A stretch of DNA of 34,980 nucleotides from assembly GCA_009774465.1 (NCBI GenBank), contig VSNT01000024.1, forward strand, positions 1,035-36,014. The letters are read 5' to 3'. How positions within the stretch are numbered: position 1 is the stretch's first letter; every line of letters starts with the position of its first letter. The notes beneath the pieces were generated by a model. The model searched no databases. It saw only the letters and a program-made list of their open reading frames with translations, and was not told the origin of the DNA. Origin of the DNA: Lachnospiraceae bacterium. GTDB taxonomy: Bacteria > Bacillota_A > Clostridia > Lachnospirales > Lachnospiraceae. The position numbers and the translations under genes are program-made. Positions 1 through 8,373 of this stretch are shown here, in pieces.

Positions 1-1
1 G

Positions 2-631
2 GTGGGGGAAGCAGACAGGATTTTAGTGAATGAAAAGCCCGTTCAGGGAAAAAATAAAAAGGTGGTTTTGGCATTTTATAAACCGGTGGGAGTTATTTGT
101 ACGGAGAAGGATAAATTTGCGGACAAAAAGATTACGGATATAGTTAAATTTCCAGTGCGGGTTACCTATGCAGGGCGGCTGGATAAAGATTCGGAAGGAT
201 TAATGCTTCTTACAAATGACGGAGCGTTGATTGAAGCCATGATGCGGGGCGGCAGAGGCCATGAAAAAGAATATATTGTGAAAGTAAACAAAGAAGTTAC
301 GGAAGAATTTTTAAATAAAATGAGCGGAGGTATATTTTTACCGGAACTGAATATTACAACGAAGCCCTGTAAAACGGAAAAAGTGGGGAAATTTACATTT
401 AAAATTATTTTGACTCAGGGAGTAAACAGACAAATCCGAAGAATGACAAAGGAACTGGGCTATCATGTAAATGCAATTAAAAGAATAAGAGTGGTTAATA
501 TTCTTCTTGCAGACTTAAAACCAGGACAATACAGGCAGATTGGCGGGCAGGAATTACATGCGTTATATAATTTTTGTCTTCCTGATCAAAAGGAAAAGAT
601 GAATGTAAATACAAAATGTAGTATGAAATAA
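2..631 (+). CDS. rluF: 23S rRNA pseudouridine synthase, RluF-like (5' partial)
   Basis: This is the C-terminal part of an RsuA/RluB/E/F-family pseudouridine synthase, which isomerises a uridine in large-subunit rRNA. The frame is open to the left edge, and the N-terminal S4 RNA-binding domain expected in this family (about 40-60 residues) is missing, so the gene begins before the window. The catalytic motif GRLDKDSEGLMLLTNDG is present, with the nucleophilic Asp at visible residue 61. The later blocks HEKEYIV and QGVNRQIRRM are also family hallmarks. RluF-type specificity (E. coli U2604) is inferred from the GRLDKDSEGL form; RluB or RsuA activity cannot be excluded. No clear terminator follows before ligA. 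Confidence 0.85.
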   Translation: MGEADRILVNEKPVQGKNKKVVLAFYKPVGVICTEKDKFADKKITDIVKFPVRVTYAGRLDKDSEGLMLLTNDGALIEAMMRGGRGHEKEYIVKVNKEVTEEFLNKMSGGIFLPELNITTKPCKTEKVGKFTFKIILTQGVNRQIRRMTKELGYHVNAIKRIRVVNILLADLKPGQYRQIGGQELHALYNFCLPDQKEKMNVNTKCSMK

Positions 632-714
632 AAAAATACAGGTTTTATTTAAAAAAATAATGCAGGAAAGAATATAGATTTTGAAGGAAAACCTGCAGGA
701 TGGAGGCTGTAATA

Positions 715-2679
715 GTGGAAAATGACGAAAAAAGATGTGAAGAGCTGGTAAAACGACTGAATGAAGCATCAGAAGCTTATTATAATGGCAGGGAAGAAAT
801 AATGTCCAATTATGAATGGGATGCCATGTTTGATGAACTGACAGAGCTGGAAGCAAAAACAGGATATATTCTTCCGGACAGCCCCACACAAAACACCGGT
901 TACGAGGAAAATAACGGAGAGAGGGAACCTCATGAATTTCCTGCATTATCGCTGGCTAAGACGAAACAGGTTTCCGATCTGTTAAAATGGGCGGAGGATA
1001 AGCCTGTATGGCTGTCCTGGAAATTAGACGGACTGACGCTGGTTCTCACCTATGATAATGGGAAGCTGACTAAAATACTTACCAGAGGGAATGGTGCAAC
1101 AGGAACCAATATTACCTATTTAAAAAACGCAATCAAAGGATTTCCCTTAAAAATAAATTATCAGGGGCATTTGGTGGTACGCGGTGAAGCAGCAATTTCC
1201 TACACAGATTTTGCATTAATTAATGATATGATTGAAGATGATGATGAAAAATATGCAAATCCCCGTAATCTTGCATCCGGTACACTCAGTCTGGACGATC
1301 CCGAAAAGGTGAAGGAAAGGCATGTATGCTTCTACGCATTTACGCTGGTTTATCTGGATGATAACATCAGATCCTGGGGAGAGCGGATGGAGTTTCTTGA
1401 AAAGGAAGGCTTTACAGTGGTAGAAAGAGAGCAGGTAAATGCAGATACACTTTCAAAGGCTGTGGAGCAGTGGACCGAAAAAGTGGAAAACGGGCAGATG
1501 GATATTCCGGTGGACGGTCTTGTGATCTGCTATGACGACACGGAGTATGCCGCTTCCGGGAATGTTACCGGACATCATGCGGCCAGGGCCGGCTATGCAT
1601 TTAAATGGCAGGATGTATCGGCTAAATCCCGGCTTTTATATGTGGAGTGGTCCTGCGCTGCATCCACCATTTCACCTGTGGCGGTTTTTCAGCCTGTATT
1701 GCTTGAGGGAACTACCGTTTCACGGGCCTCTCTTTGCAATATCAGTGAAATGGAACGTTTGGGAATTGGTAAAGAATGCACCCTGGAGGTTATCAAGGCG
1801 AATAAGATCATACCCAAATGTATTTCTGTGACAGATGCGGCAGGAATTTGTGAAATTCCAAAAGTGTGTCCCGTGTGCGGAGCAGATACGGAAATCAGAA
1901 TCAGTCCAAAGAGCCAGACGAAAACCCTTCACTGCACCAATCCTGACTGCACGGCAAAACATGTAAAAAAATTTACCCGATTTGTCAGCAAATCAGGTAT
2001 GGATATTGACGGGCTTTCCATACAGACAATGCTGCGGTTTATGAATGAGGGATTTATATCAGATTTTGCTGATATCTATCATCTTGCAGAACATGGGGAA
2101 GTGATCAGACAGATGGAGGGATTTGGAGAAAAATCCTGTGAGAATATGATAAAGGCAATAGAAAAGAGCAGAAAGGTACATCCGGTAAATTTTATTTATG
2201 CACTGTGCATTCCTCTGATTGGAATAGATGCAGGCAAAAAAATCATAGCAAATGGCGGGTTTGAAGGATTTCTTGATCGTCTGGAGCAGGAAAAGGGATT
2301 TGAGGATATTGATGGTTTGGGACCTGAAAAGTCCCGTTCTGTTTTAGAATGGTATGGACAGGATAAAAACCGTGCTTCCCTGCAGGATTTGCTTAAAGAG
2401 GTTACAATAGAAAAAGTGGATTTAAGTCCTGATAAAGAAGGAAAATGTATGGGGCTTACTTTTGTGATTACAGGGGATGTTCATTATTATAAAAACAGGG
2501 ATGAATTTAAAGCTTACGTGGAATCTTCCGGCGGCAAGGTGACCGGCAGCGTTACCTCAAAGACAGATTACCTTGTAAATAATGACACAACATCCAATTC
2601 ATCAAAAAACCGAAAGGCAAAGGAACTTAATGTTCCTGTTATCTCAGAGGATGAATTTGTAGCACGTTTTGGAAAATAA
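715..2679 (+). CDS. ligA: NAD-dependent DNA ligase LigA, divergent active site
   Basis: Seals nicks in duplex DNA using NAD+ during replication and repair. I chose GTG 715 because TGGAGG at 701-706 sits 8 nt upstream; ATG 700 is in frame but has a poorer site. The protein is then 654 residues, close to the family norm. Order: domain Ia (1-60), adenylation domain with lysine K103 in WKLDG, OB fold, zinc finger (C385, C388, C407, C412), helix-hairpin-helix region, and C-terminal BRCT (about 580-654). Numbering matches E. coli LigA in domain Ia: Y22 and D36 are kept, but D32 is N and Y35 is W. S101 replaces the conserved Glu two residues before the lysine, and C272 replaces the motif IV lysine (DGLVIC against DGVVIK). 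Similar changes seem usual in Lachnospiraceae, from memory. A 15-nt gap to metA suggests cotranscription. Confidence 0.93.
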   Translation: MENDEKRCEELVKRLNEASEAYYNGREEIMSNYEWDAMFDELTELEAKTGYILPDSPTQNTGYEENNGEREPHEFPALSLAKTKQVSDLLKWAEDKPVWLSWKLDGLTLVLTYDNGKLTKILTRGNGATGTNITYLKNAIKGFPLKINYQGHLVVRGEAAISYTDFALINDMIEDDDEKYANPRNLASGTLSLDDPEKVKERHVCFYAFTLVYLDDNIRSWGERMEFLEKEGFTVVEREQVNADTLSKAVEQWTEKVENGQMDIPVDGLVICYDDTEYAASGNVTGHHAARAGYAFKWQDVSAKSRLLYVEWSCAASTISPVAVFQPVLLEGTTVSRASLCNISEMERLGIGKECTLEVIKANKIIPKCISVTDAAGICEIPKVCPVCGADTEIRISPKSQTKTLHCTNPDCTAKHVKKFTRFVSKSGMDIDGLSIQTMLRFMNEGFISDFADIYHLAEHGEVIRQMEGFGEKSCENMIKAIEKSRKVHPVNFIYALCIPLIGIDAGKKIIANGGFEGFLDRLEQEKGFEDIDGLGPEKSRSVLEWYGQDKNRASLQDLLKEVTIEKVDLSPDKEGKCMGLTFVITGDVHYYKNRDEFKAYVESSGGKVTGSVTSKTDYLVNNDTTSNSSKNRKAKELNVPVISEDEFVARFGK

Positions 2680-2694
2680 AGGAGTTATGGAAAG

Positions 2695-3600
2695 ATGCCA
2701 ATTAAAGTTCAAAGTGATTTACCAGCAAAGGAAATACTGGAAAATGAAAATATATTTGTTATGGATGAATATCGTGCAGTGCACCAGAATATCAGAGCAC
2801 TGCAGATCTGTATTTTAAATCTGATGCCTGTAAAACAGGATACGGAGCTGCAGTTGTTGCGCGCACTTTCCAACACGCCGCTGCAGATTGATGTGTCATT
2901 TATGAAAATGAACAGTCATATATCCTTAAATACACCCATTCAGCATTTAAACAGATTTTATAATACTTTTGACGAACTTAAGGAAAAGAAATTTGACGGA
3001 CTGATCATTACAGGTGCGCCGGTGGAGCAGATTCCATTTGAAGAAGTGGATTATTGGGCAGAATTATGCGAAATTATGGAGTGGAGTATAGAACATGTTA
3101 CTTCCACGCTGCATATCTGCTGGGGGGCGCAGGCAGGGCTTTATTATCATTTTGGGCTGGAAAAGATTTTGCTGTCTCAAAAAATGTTCGGCGTTTTTGA
3201 ACACAGGGTTATGAACCGGAAGATACCGCTGGTAAGGGGATTTGACGATTACTTTATGATTCCTCACAGCAGGCACACTTCCGTGCGGGCTGAGGATATA
3301 CATAACTGCAAAGAACTGATTGTTCTGGCAGAGTCGGAAGAAGCAGGCGTGCTTCTTTGCATGACGCAGGGGGGAAGACAGATTTTTGTGATGGGGCATC
3401 CGGAATATGACAGATATACCCTGCACAATGAATATGTGCGGGATAAAGGCAAAGGACTGCCGGTAAAACTGCCTGAAAATTATTACCCAGGTGATGATGA
3501 TACAAAAAAACCGGATTTGCAGTGGCGGTCTCACAGCAATAATCTCTATTCCAACTGGCTGAATTATTATGTATATCAGGTAACCCCTTATGAGCTGTAA
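2695..3600 (+). CDS. metA: Homoserine O-acyltransferase MetA (predicted acetyl-CoA type)
   Basis: Activates homoserine by O-acylation, the first committed step of methionine synthesis. At 301 residues it is normal length for MetA. The catalytic triad falls at the canonical positions: C142 in HICWGAQAG, and H235 and E237 in MGHPEYD. The residue governing acyl donor choice is E111 in TGAPVEQ; published work on the family links Glu here to acetyl-CoA and Gly (as in E. coli) to succinyl-CoA. I therefore infer a homoserine O-acetyltransferase despite the MetA (not MetX) fold. AGGAG at 2680-2684 lies 10 nt before the ATG and touches the ligA stop, so the two genes are probably cotranscribed. No S-box/SAM riboswitch is visible upstream. 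A short inverted repeat at 3604-3616 follows the stop but has no T-run. Confidence 0.95.
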   Translation: MPIKVQSDLPAKEILENENIFVMDEYRAVHQNIRALQICILNLMPVKQDTELQLLRALSNTPLQIDVSFMKMNSHISLNTPIQHLNRFYNTFDELKEKKFDGLIITGAPVEQIPFEEVDYWAELCEIMEWSIEHVTSTLHICWGAQAGLYYHFGLEKILLSQKMFGVFEHRVMNRKIPLVRGFDDYFMIPHSRHTSVRAEDIHNCKELIVLAESEEAGVLLCMTQGGRQIFVMGHPEYDRYTLHNEYVRDKGKGLPVKLPENYYPGDDDTKKPDLQWRSHSNNLYSNWLNYYVYQVTPYEL

Positions 3601-3803
3601 GAGCTGCTTAAAGCAGACTGATTTCATCACCTCATAGCAGTTTGAACAAAAAAGAAAGAAAAATCTAAATTTTTTTATGAAAATTGTAGATTGGTTCACG
3701 AAAAAGTGATACAATAAAACGAAAGCTGCATTTTTTATTAAAACAGGCTATTACATCAAGAGCGCCGAAGGATGTGTAGCATAAAGAAATGAGGGATGAT
3801 CAT

Positions 3804-5822
3804 ATGGGAAAAGGTGAGAGCAAACAAAAGAACTTAAAAGGCAATAATCAGGAACAGTTTATAAGCATTGAAAAAAAGATTTCCAAACGGTTTGGACAGG
3901 TAATTATTCTCTGCTGCGTCATACTGGGAGTAATTTCCTCTGTCTTAAGTTTTATTTCGTCTATCAGTGCGGTTTCCGAGACGATTGACGATACCTCTGA
4001 TGTAGCAGCCAATTATGTTTCTGCGGCACTTGAGGTGTATACTTCAATTGCCTATGAGACAGGCAGTATTGCCAGGCTGGCAGATCCTGAAAGGTCAATA
4101 GAAGACAAACAGGCTATCCTGCAGCAGAGAATAGATGATCATGATTTTACCAGTGGATATCTGCTGGACAGCAACGGAATTGATGTAATTACCGGCACAG
4201 ATTTCTCCGACAGAGATTTTTTCAAAGAAGCCATGAAGGGAAATACTTACATTTCCACACCGGCATACAGTAAGGTTACCAACCAGGTATCTTTTGCTGT
4301 AGCTGCGCCTTTGTGGGAAGGCGGTATTCCACATACTACGCCGGTAGGCGCTGTTGTTTATGTTCCCAATGGTGAAGATTTGAACAATATCATGAGATCC
4401 ATACATGTAGGGGATGGCGGCACTGCATTTATGATTGATGCCAATGGAATTACCATTGCAGATATTAATTCGGAAATAGTTGGAGTGGAAGACTGCATTA
4501 AAGCAGGGGAAACAGATCCCGGACTTAAGAAGTTCAGCGCTATCTGTAAAAAAATGGCTGCAGGAGAAAGAGGCGTAGGCACTTATTCCTATGGCGGAGT
4601 TACCAAGGTAATTGCTTATTCACCGGTTGCAAATACAGAAGGATGGAGCATTGGTGTGGCAGCTGTAAGAAATGAGTTTTTGGGTAAGCTCTGGCTTTCC
4701 ATTATTCTTACGGTTGTTGTGGTAGTTATATTTACACTTGTGGGAATTAAAAATGGAATTAAATTGGGGAAAACCGTTGCGCATCCGCTTGAAGGTGCAG
4801 TTGAACGTCTTGAGCTTTTGTCTCATGGGGATCTTCATTCTGAAACATTGATACCGGACACCCATGACGAAACTGCTGTATTAATGAAATCTCTTGCAGA
4901 AACAATTTCAAAACTCAAGATGGTTATTTCTGAAATCAGTGATTATTTATCAGAGATGGCGGAAGGCAACTTTAAAGTATCCGTTGATAAAACCTATGAG
5001 GGAGATTTTGCAAAGATCAGTGAATCCTTCAGAAACATCATAGCAGCATTAAATGATGCTATGAAAAACGTTGACAGTAATGCAAAGAGTGTTCAGCATG
5101 GCGCAGGTGATCTGGCAGGGGCTGCCCAGGTATTGGCAGAGGGTGCTACCGATCAGGCCAGTGCAATTGAGGAACTGACTGCAATGATGACAGATATTTC
5201 CGAGAAGATACATACAAATGCTGAGAATGCTGAAAAGGCAAGGGCAATTGTGGAAAGCATGAACGCACAGGTAATTGCAAGTAATGAGCAGATGAAGTCC
5301 AACACGGAGGCAATGCTTAAGATAGGCGATGCGTCCAATAAAATTGCTGAGATCATCAGCAGCATTGAAGAAATTGCCGACCAGACAAACCTGCTTGCTT
5401 TGAATGCATCTATTGAGGCAGCAAGAGCCGGTGAGGCTGGTAAGGGATTTGCTGTGGTTGCAACGCAGGTTGGAATTTTGGCAGATCAAAGTTCTGAGGC
5501 AGCAAGAAATACTAAGAATTTGATTCAGAATGCAATTGCTGCTGTTGATGAAGGAACCAGATATGCAAAATCCACAGCTGAATCGTTAATTGCAGTGGTG
5601 GAAAATGCAAAGATTGTTACCGAGTCCATTGCAGATATTGCAGAGGCGTCTGATAATCAGGCTGAGGCAGCAGCACAGATTACGGAAGGTATCAGCCAGA
5701 TTGCCGGTGTTGTTGAGTCGAATTCTGCAACATCCGAGGAAAGTGCGGCAGCATCTGAAGAATTATCAAGTCAGGCGGATATGCTTAAAGATTTACTTGG
5801 AAAATTCCAGTACTTTGACTGA
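3804..5822 (+). CDS. Methyl-accepting chemotaxis protein with extracellular dCache domain
   Basis: Transmembrane chemoreceptor of 672 residues that senses an external ligand and controls CheA. Order: short cytoplasmic tail, TM1 (about 33-55), extracellular double-Cache domain (about 56-293, including a block at LLDSNGIDVITGTDFSDRDF), TM2 (about 294-316), HAMP (about 317-372), then a coiled-coil signalling domain with the hairpin tip EIADQTNLLALNASIEAARA. There is no C-terminal CheR-tethering pentapeptide. I chose ATG 3804 because GAGGG at 3791-3795 is 8 nt upstream; in-frame ATG 3789 has no well-placed site. The gene sits alone, with no che or flagellar genes nearby, ahead of a hairpin terminator. 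The ligand is unknown; many dCache receptors bind amino acids or other small metabolites. Confidence 0.95.
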   Translation: MGKGESKQKNLKGNNQEQFISIEKKISKRFGQVIILCCVILGVISSVLSFISSISAVSETIDDTSDVAANYVSAALEVYTSIAYETGSIARLADPERSIEDKQAILQQRIDDHDFTSGYLLDSNGIDVITGTDFSDRDFFKEAMKGNTYISTPAYSKVTNQVSFAVAAPLWEGGIPHTTPVGAVVYVPNGEDLNNIMRSIHVGDGGTAFMIDANGITIADINSEIVGVEDCIKAGETDPGLKKFSAICKKMAAGERGVGTYSYGGVTKVIAYSPVANTEGWSIGVAAVRNEFLGKLWLSIILTVVVVVIFTLVGIKNGIKLGKTVAHPLEGAVERLELLSHGDLHSETLIPDTHDETAVLMKSLAETISKLKMVISEISDYLSEMAEGNFKVSVDKTYEGDFAKISESFRNIIAALNDAMKNVDSNAKSVQHGAGDLAGAAQVLAEGATDQASAIEELTAMMTDISEKIHTNAENAEKARAIVESMNAQVIASNEQMKSNTEAMLKIGDASNKIAEIISSIEEIADQTNLLALNASIEAARAGEAGKGFAVVATQVGILADQSSEAARNTKNLIQNAIAAVDEGTRYAKSTAESLIAVVENAKIVTESIADIAEASDNQAEAAAQITEGISQIAGVVESNSATSEESAAASEELSSQADMLKDLLGKFQYFD

Positions 5823-5882
5823 TTAACTGATAATTATAAACAATATATAATTTAAAAATTTGAAAAAGAAGGTAATATAAAT

Positions 5883-5921
5883 ACATGGGGAAGCAAAATA
5901 GATCTTTTTGCTTCTTCATGT
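5883..5921 (+). terminator. Hairpin terminator after the chemoreceptor gene
   Basis: A 16-bp stem (5883-5898 with 5906-5921, 7-nt loop) pairs completely if two G-U wobbles are allowed. It lies 61 nt after the chemoreceptor stop and is followed by a modest T-rich stretch at 5920-5929. A rho-independent terminator is the simplest reading. The U-tract is partly interrupted, so efficiency may be moderate. Confidence 0.6.
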
Positions 5922-5980
5922 TTGCATTTAAGGAAATGTGGGAGAAAATATCAAAATAATGATAAAGGGGTTAACTGAAT

Positions 5981-7921
5981 ATGAAATTTGTTTATGGAAA
6001 GCAGGATTGGGCAGTAAGAGAGCGGGGAGAAGAAAACTGTTATCTCTTAACAAATGGGCTGGGCGGATTTTCTTCAGGCACGATGATTGGTTCTAATACC
6101 AGAAACGATCACGCATTTTTCATGGCTTGTGAGGAGCCGCCGAATTATCGTTATAATATGATTCACAGACTGGAGGAAGAAATTTGTTTAGGAGGAAACT
6201 GTTTTCATCTGTCAAGCCAGGCCTATATGGATGCAGAGTTAAACGAAGAGGGATACAGATATCTTTCCGCCTTTTCTTTTGAAGATTACCCCAAATGGAT
6301 ATATCAGATAGATGGAGTGGAAGTAGTCAAAAGAATTGCCATGAAACAGGGAGAAAATCTGATTGCCGTAATATATGAAATAGACAACAGAAGGAAAGCG
6401 CCTGTTAATTTTCGGGTGATTCCACATCTGCAGTTTGTGCCGAAGGGAGAACAGCCTGAAAAGACACAGCAATTTATACTGGAAGGAAACCGTATTTCTT
6501 CTAAAGGGCACACTCTTTATTTCTATACGGACGGAACGACAAAGAAAATTCAGGGTAAATTTGCGGAAAATTTATATTATGCTTATGATGCCTGCGATGG
6601 AAGGACAGAAAAAGGAAATACTTTTGTAAATCACTATATTGAAAAGCAGGTGGAGGCGCAAACCTGTGCTTACCTGGAAATTGTTTACAGCATGAGAGAG
6701 ACTACACTTGATGCAAAACAGGTAATACAGGAAACTGTAAGATACCGGAAGAATCTTGCCGACACATCAAAGCTGGAGCATGAGGCGGCAAAAATGCTTG
6801 TAAAAAGTGCGGATCAGTTTGTGGCAGAAAGAAAGTCTACAGGCGGTAAAACCATACTGGCAGGTTTTCCTTTTTTTGAGGACTGGGGGCGTGATACGAT
6901 GATTGCGCTTGCAGGCTGCTGTATTTCTACCAGACAATTTGAGAATGTGAAAAGTATTCTGCGTACCTTTGCTGTGTACTGCAAAGATGGATTGATGCCT
7001 AATCTTTTTCCGGAAGGAAAAAATGAACCCCGGTATAATACGGTTGACGCCGCACTTTTGTTTATTCAGGCGGTATATCTTTATTACCAGAAAACACAGG
7101 ATGTTTCATTTATTGCTGAAATGTGGCCGGTAATGAAGGAAATTATTACATGTTACAAAAGGGGAACCCTGCATGGAATTGGTATGGATGAGGACGGACT
7201 TATTTATGCAGGAAAAGGATTTGATCAGGTAACATGGATGGATGTAAGAATCGGGGATATTCTTCCCACTCCAAGACATGGCAAGCCTGTGGAAATCAAT
7301 GCTTATTGGTATAATGCCCTTTGCATTATGGAAGAACTGGGAGAGGTTTTAAAGGATCAGAAAGACTATGGAAGCCTGTCCGGGAAAGTAAAGAAAAGTT
7401 TTCAGGAAAAATTCTGGAATGAAGAAGCAGGATGTCTTAAGGATGTTCTTTCAGACACGAACGCAGATATTCAGATTCGGTGTAATCAAATCTGGGCTGT
7501 TTCCATGCCCTTTACAATGCTTGATAAAGAAAGAGAGAAGCAGGTGGTGGATACAGTGTTTGAAAAGTTGTATACACCTTATGGCCTGCGGACGCTTGCA
7601 AAAGAGGATAAAGAGTTTCATGGCATTTACGGAGGGGAAATGCTTGCACGGGATCTGGCTTATCATCAGGGGACTGTGTGGGTATTTCCAATGGGAGCAT
7701 ACTATCTGGCATATCTGAAAACCAGAGATTACTCCAAGGAGGCCAAAGAAAAGGTGCAGGAGCAGCTGGAGGTTTTAGAAAGCGCCATGCGGGAAGGCTG
7801 TATTGGACAGCTCCCTGAAATTTATGATGGGGGAAACCCGTCCTTTTCCAGAGGGTGCTTTGCCCAGGCATGGAGTGTAGGGGAAATTTTACGGGTGTAT
7901 GAAGCTTTGGAAACAAAATAG
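5981..7921 (+). CDS. Glycogen debranching enzyme, amylo-alpha-1,6-glucosidase (GH133 type)
   Basis: Predicted to remove alpha-1,6-linked glucose from branched glycogen or limit dextrins. The 646-residue protein has the two-part layout of archaeal/Clostridia-type debranching enzymes: an N-terminal beta-rich domain (about 1-265, opening with TNGLGGFSSGT) and a C-terminal (alpha/alpha)6 barrel. Barrel hallmarks are EDWGRDTMIAL (D305), TWMDVRIGD (D421), INAYWYNAL, and the end blocks YHQGTVWVFPMGAYY and SRGCFAQAWSVGEILR. AAAGGGG at 5964-5970 is 10 nt before the ATG. No glycogen synthase, branching enzyme or phosphorylase lies beside it, so it appears to be a stand-alone gene between the hairpin at 5883-5921 and the small gene at 7987. 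Confidence 0.92.
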   Translation: MKFVYGKQDWAVRERGEENCYLLTNGLGGFSSGTMIGSNTRNDHAFFMACEEPPNYRYNMIHRLEEEICLGGNCFHLSSQAYMDAELNEEGYRYLSAFSFEDYPKWIYQIDGVEVVKRIAMKQGENLIAVIYEIDNRRKAPVNFRVIPHLQFVPKGEQPEKTQQFILEGNRISSKGHTLYFYTDGTTKKIQGKFAENLYYAYDACDGRTEKGNTFVNHYIEKQVEAQTCAYLEIVYSMRETTLDAKQVIQETVRYRKNLADTSKLEHEAAKMLVKSADQFVAERKSTGGKTILAGFPFFEDWGRDTMIALAGCCISTRQFENVKSILRTFAVYCKDGLMPNLFPEGKNEPRYNTVDAALLFIQAVYLYYQKTQDVSFIAEMWPVMKEIITCYKRGTLHGIGMDEDGLIYAGKGFDQVTWMDVRIGDILPTPRHGKPVEINAYWYNALCIMEELGEVLKDQKDYGSLSGKVKKSFQEKFWNEEAGCLKDVLSDTNADIQIRCNQIWAVSMPFTMLDKEREKQVVDTVFEKLYTPYGLRTLAKEDKEFHGIYGGEMLARDLAYHQGTVWVFPMGAYYLAYLKTRDYSKEAKEKVQEQLEVLESAMREGCIGQLPEIYDGGNPSFSRGCFAQAWSVGEILRVYEALETK

Positions 7922-7986
7922 AATATTTTTGACATCTTGTCCATATAATAAAAGTAACTATAGCTTTTAGGAGGTAAATACAAATT

Positions 7987-8232
7987 ATGGCAAGAGGGCA
8001 GAGAAAAACAGTAGAAGAAAAAATAGCGGAAAAGGAAGAAGTAATCCTTGCACTGCGCACGAAATTAAAATCAGAACAAAATGAGCTGGATGCATTATAC
8101 AGAGAAAAACGAGATAAGGATTTGGAAGGAATCAACCAGCTTCTTGCGTCATCAGGTCTTAATGCAGAGGATGCTTATGATATCCTGCAGGAATATATTA
8201 CAGCTCATACGCAGGAAGAACAGACCGCGTAA
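7987..8232 (+). CDS. Small coiled-coil protein of unknown function
   Basis: An 81-residue, highly charged protein that I do not recognise. Its basic N-terminus (MARGQRKT) is followed by a predicted coiled coil (about residues 9-52) rich in E, K, L and A, then a short C-terminal helical segment (NAEDAYDILQEYI) resembling a small helix-turn motif. AGGAGG at 7969-7974 is a perfect Shine-Dalgarno sequence 12 nt before the ATG, which supports real translation. A short AT-rich hairpin at 8255-8274 follows. The basic start plus coiled coil would fit a small nucleoid or RNA-binding accessory protein, but that is only a guess. DUF4315-like proteins have a similar look; I could not establish membership. 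Confidence 0.75.
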   Translation: MARGQRKTVEEKIAEKEEVILALRTKLKSEQNELDALYREKRDKDLEGINQLLASSGLNAEDAYDILQEYITAHTQEEQTA

Positions 8233-8306
8233 AACAAAAGGATATCAGGAAGGAAGCAAAAAGACTTTTTTGCTGGAAAATTCTACGTGGAAATTTCGCC
8301 AGAATA

Positions 8307-8335
8307 TTGTGTATCATGAAGAAATGGTGTAAACT
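8307..8335 (+). promoter_or_regulatory. Candidate sigma-A promoter for the EAL/HDOD gene
   Basis: TTGTGT (8307-8312), 17 nt, then TAAACT (8330-8335), about 40 nt before the start at 8374. The -10 half is mirrored by AGTTTA at 8346-8351 (6-bp inverted repeat, 10-nt spacer), and GTTTA/TAAAC overlaps it again at 8347-8358, so an operator here is conceivable. The match to consensus is only moderate. Confidence 0.35.
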
Positions 8336-8373
8336 AATACTATCAAGTTTAGTTAAACATAAAGGAGAAAGAT

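Noticed and set aside
3604..3616. Terminator after metA
   Set aside because: CTGCTT/AAGCAG is a real inverted repeat, but it has a 1-nt loop and no T-run.
3666..3693. Possible sigma-28 (flagellar) promoter before the chemoreceptor gene
   Set aside because: TAAATTTT then GTAGATTG loosely echoes TAAA/GCCGATAA, but the spacer is one nt off and the -10 half is poor.
3064..3714. 216-codon minus-strand frame over metA
   Set aside because: Antisense to a well-supported metA; hydrophobic and Cys-rich without recognisable motifs.
3601..3803. Cyclic-di-GMP riboswitch before the chemoreceptor gene
   Set aside because: Clostridia often carry one here, but the conserved GEMM core sequences were not found in this 200-nt leader.
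7929..7949. TTGACA followed by TATAAT before the small coiled-coil gene
   Set aside because: The spacer is only 9 nt; 16-18 is required for a sigma-A promoter. No other partner at proper spacing was found.
7512..8135. 207-codon open frame on the minus strand
   Set aside because: Antisense to the debranching enzyme and the small coiled-coil gene; composition is low-complexity and no start site is convincing.
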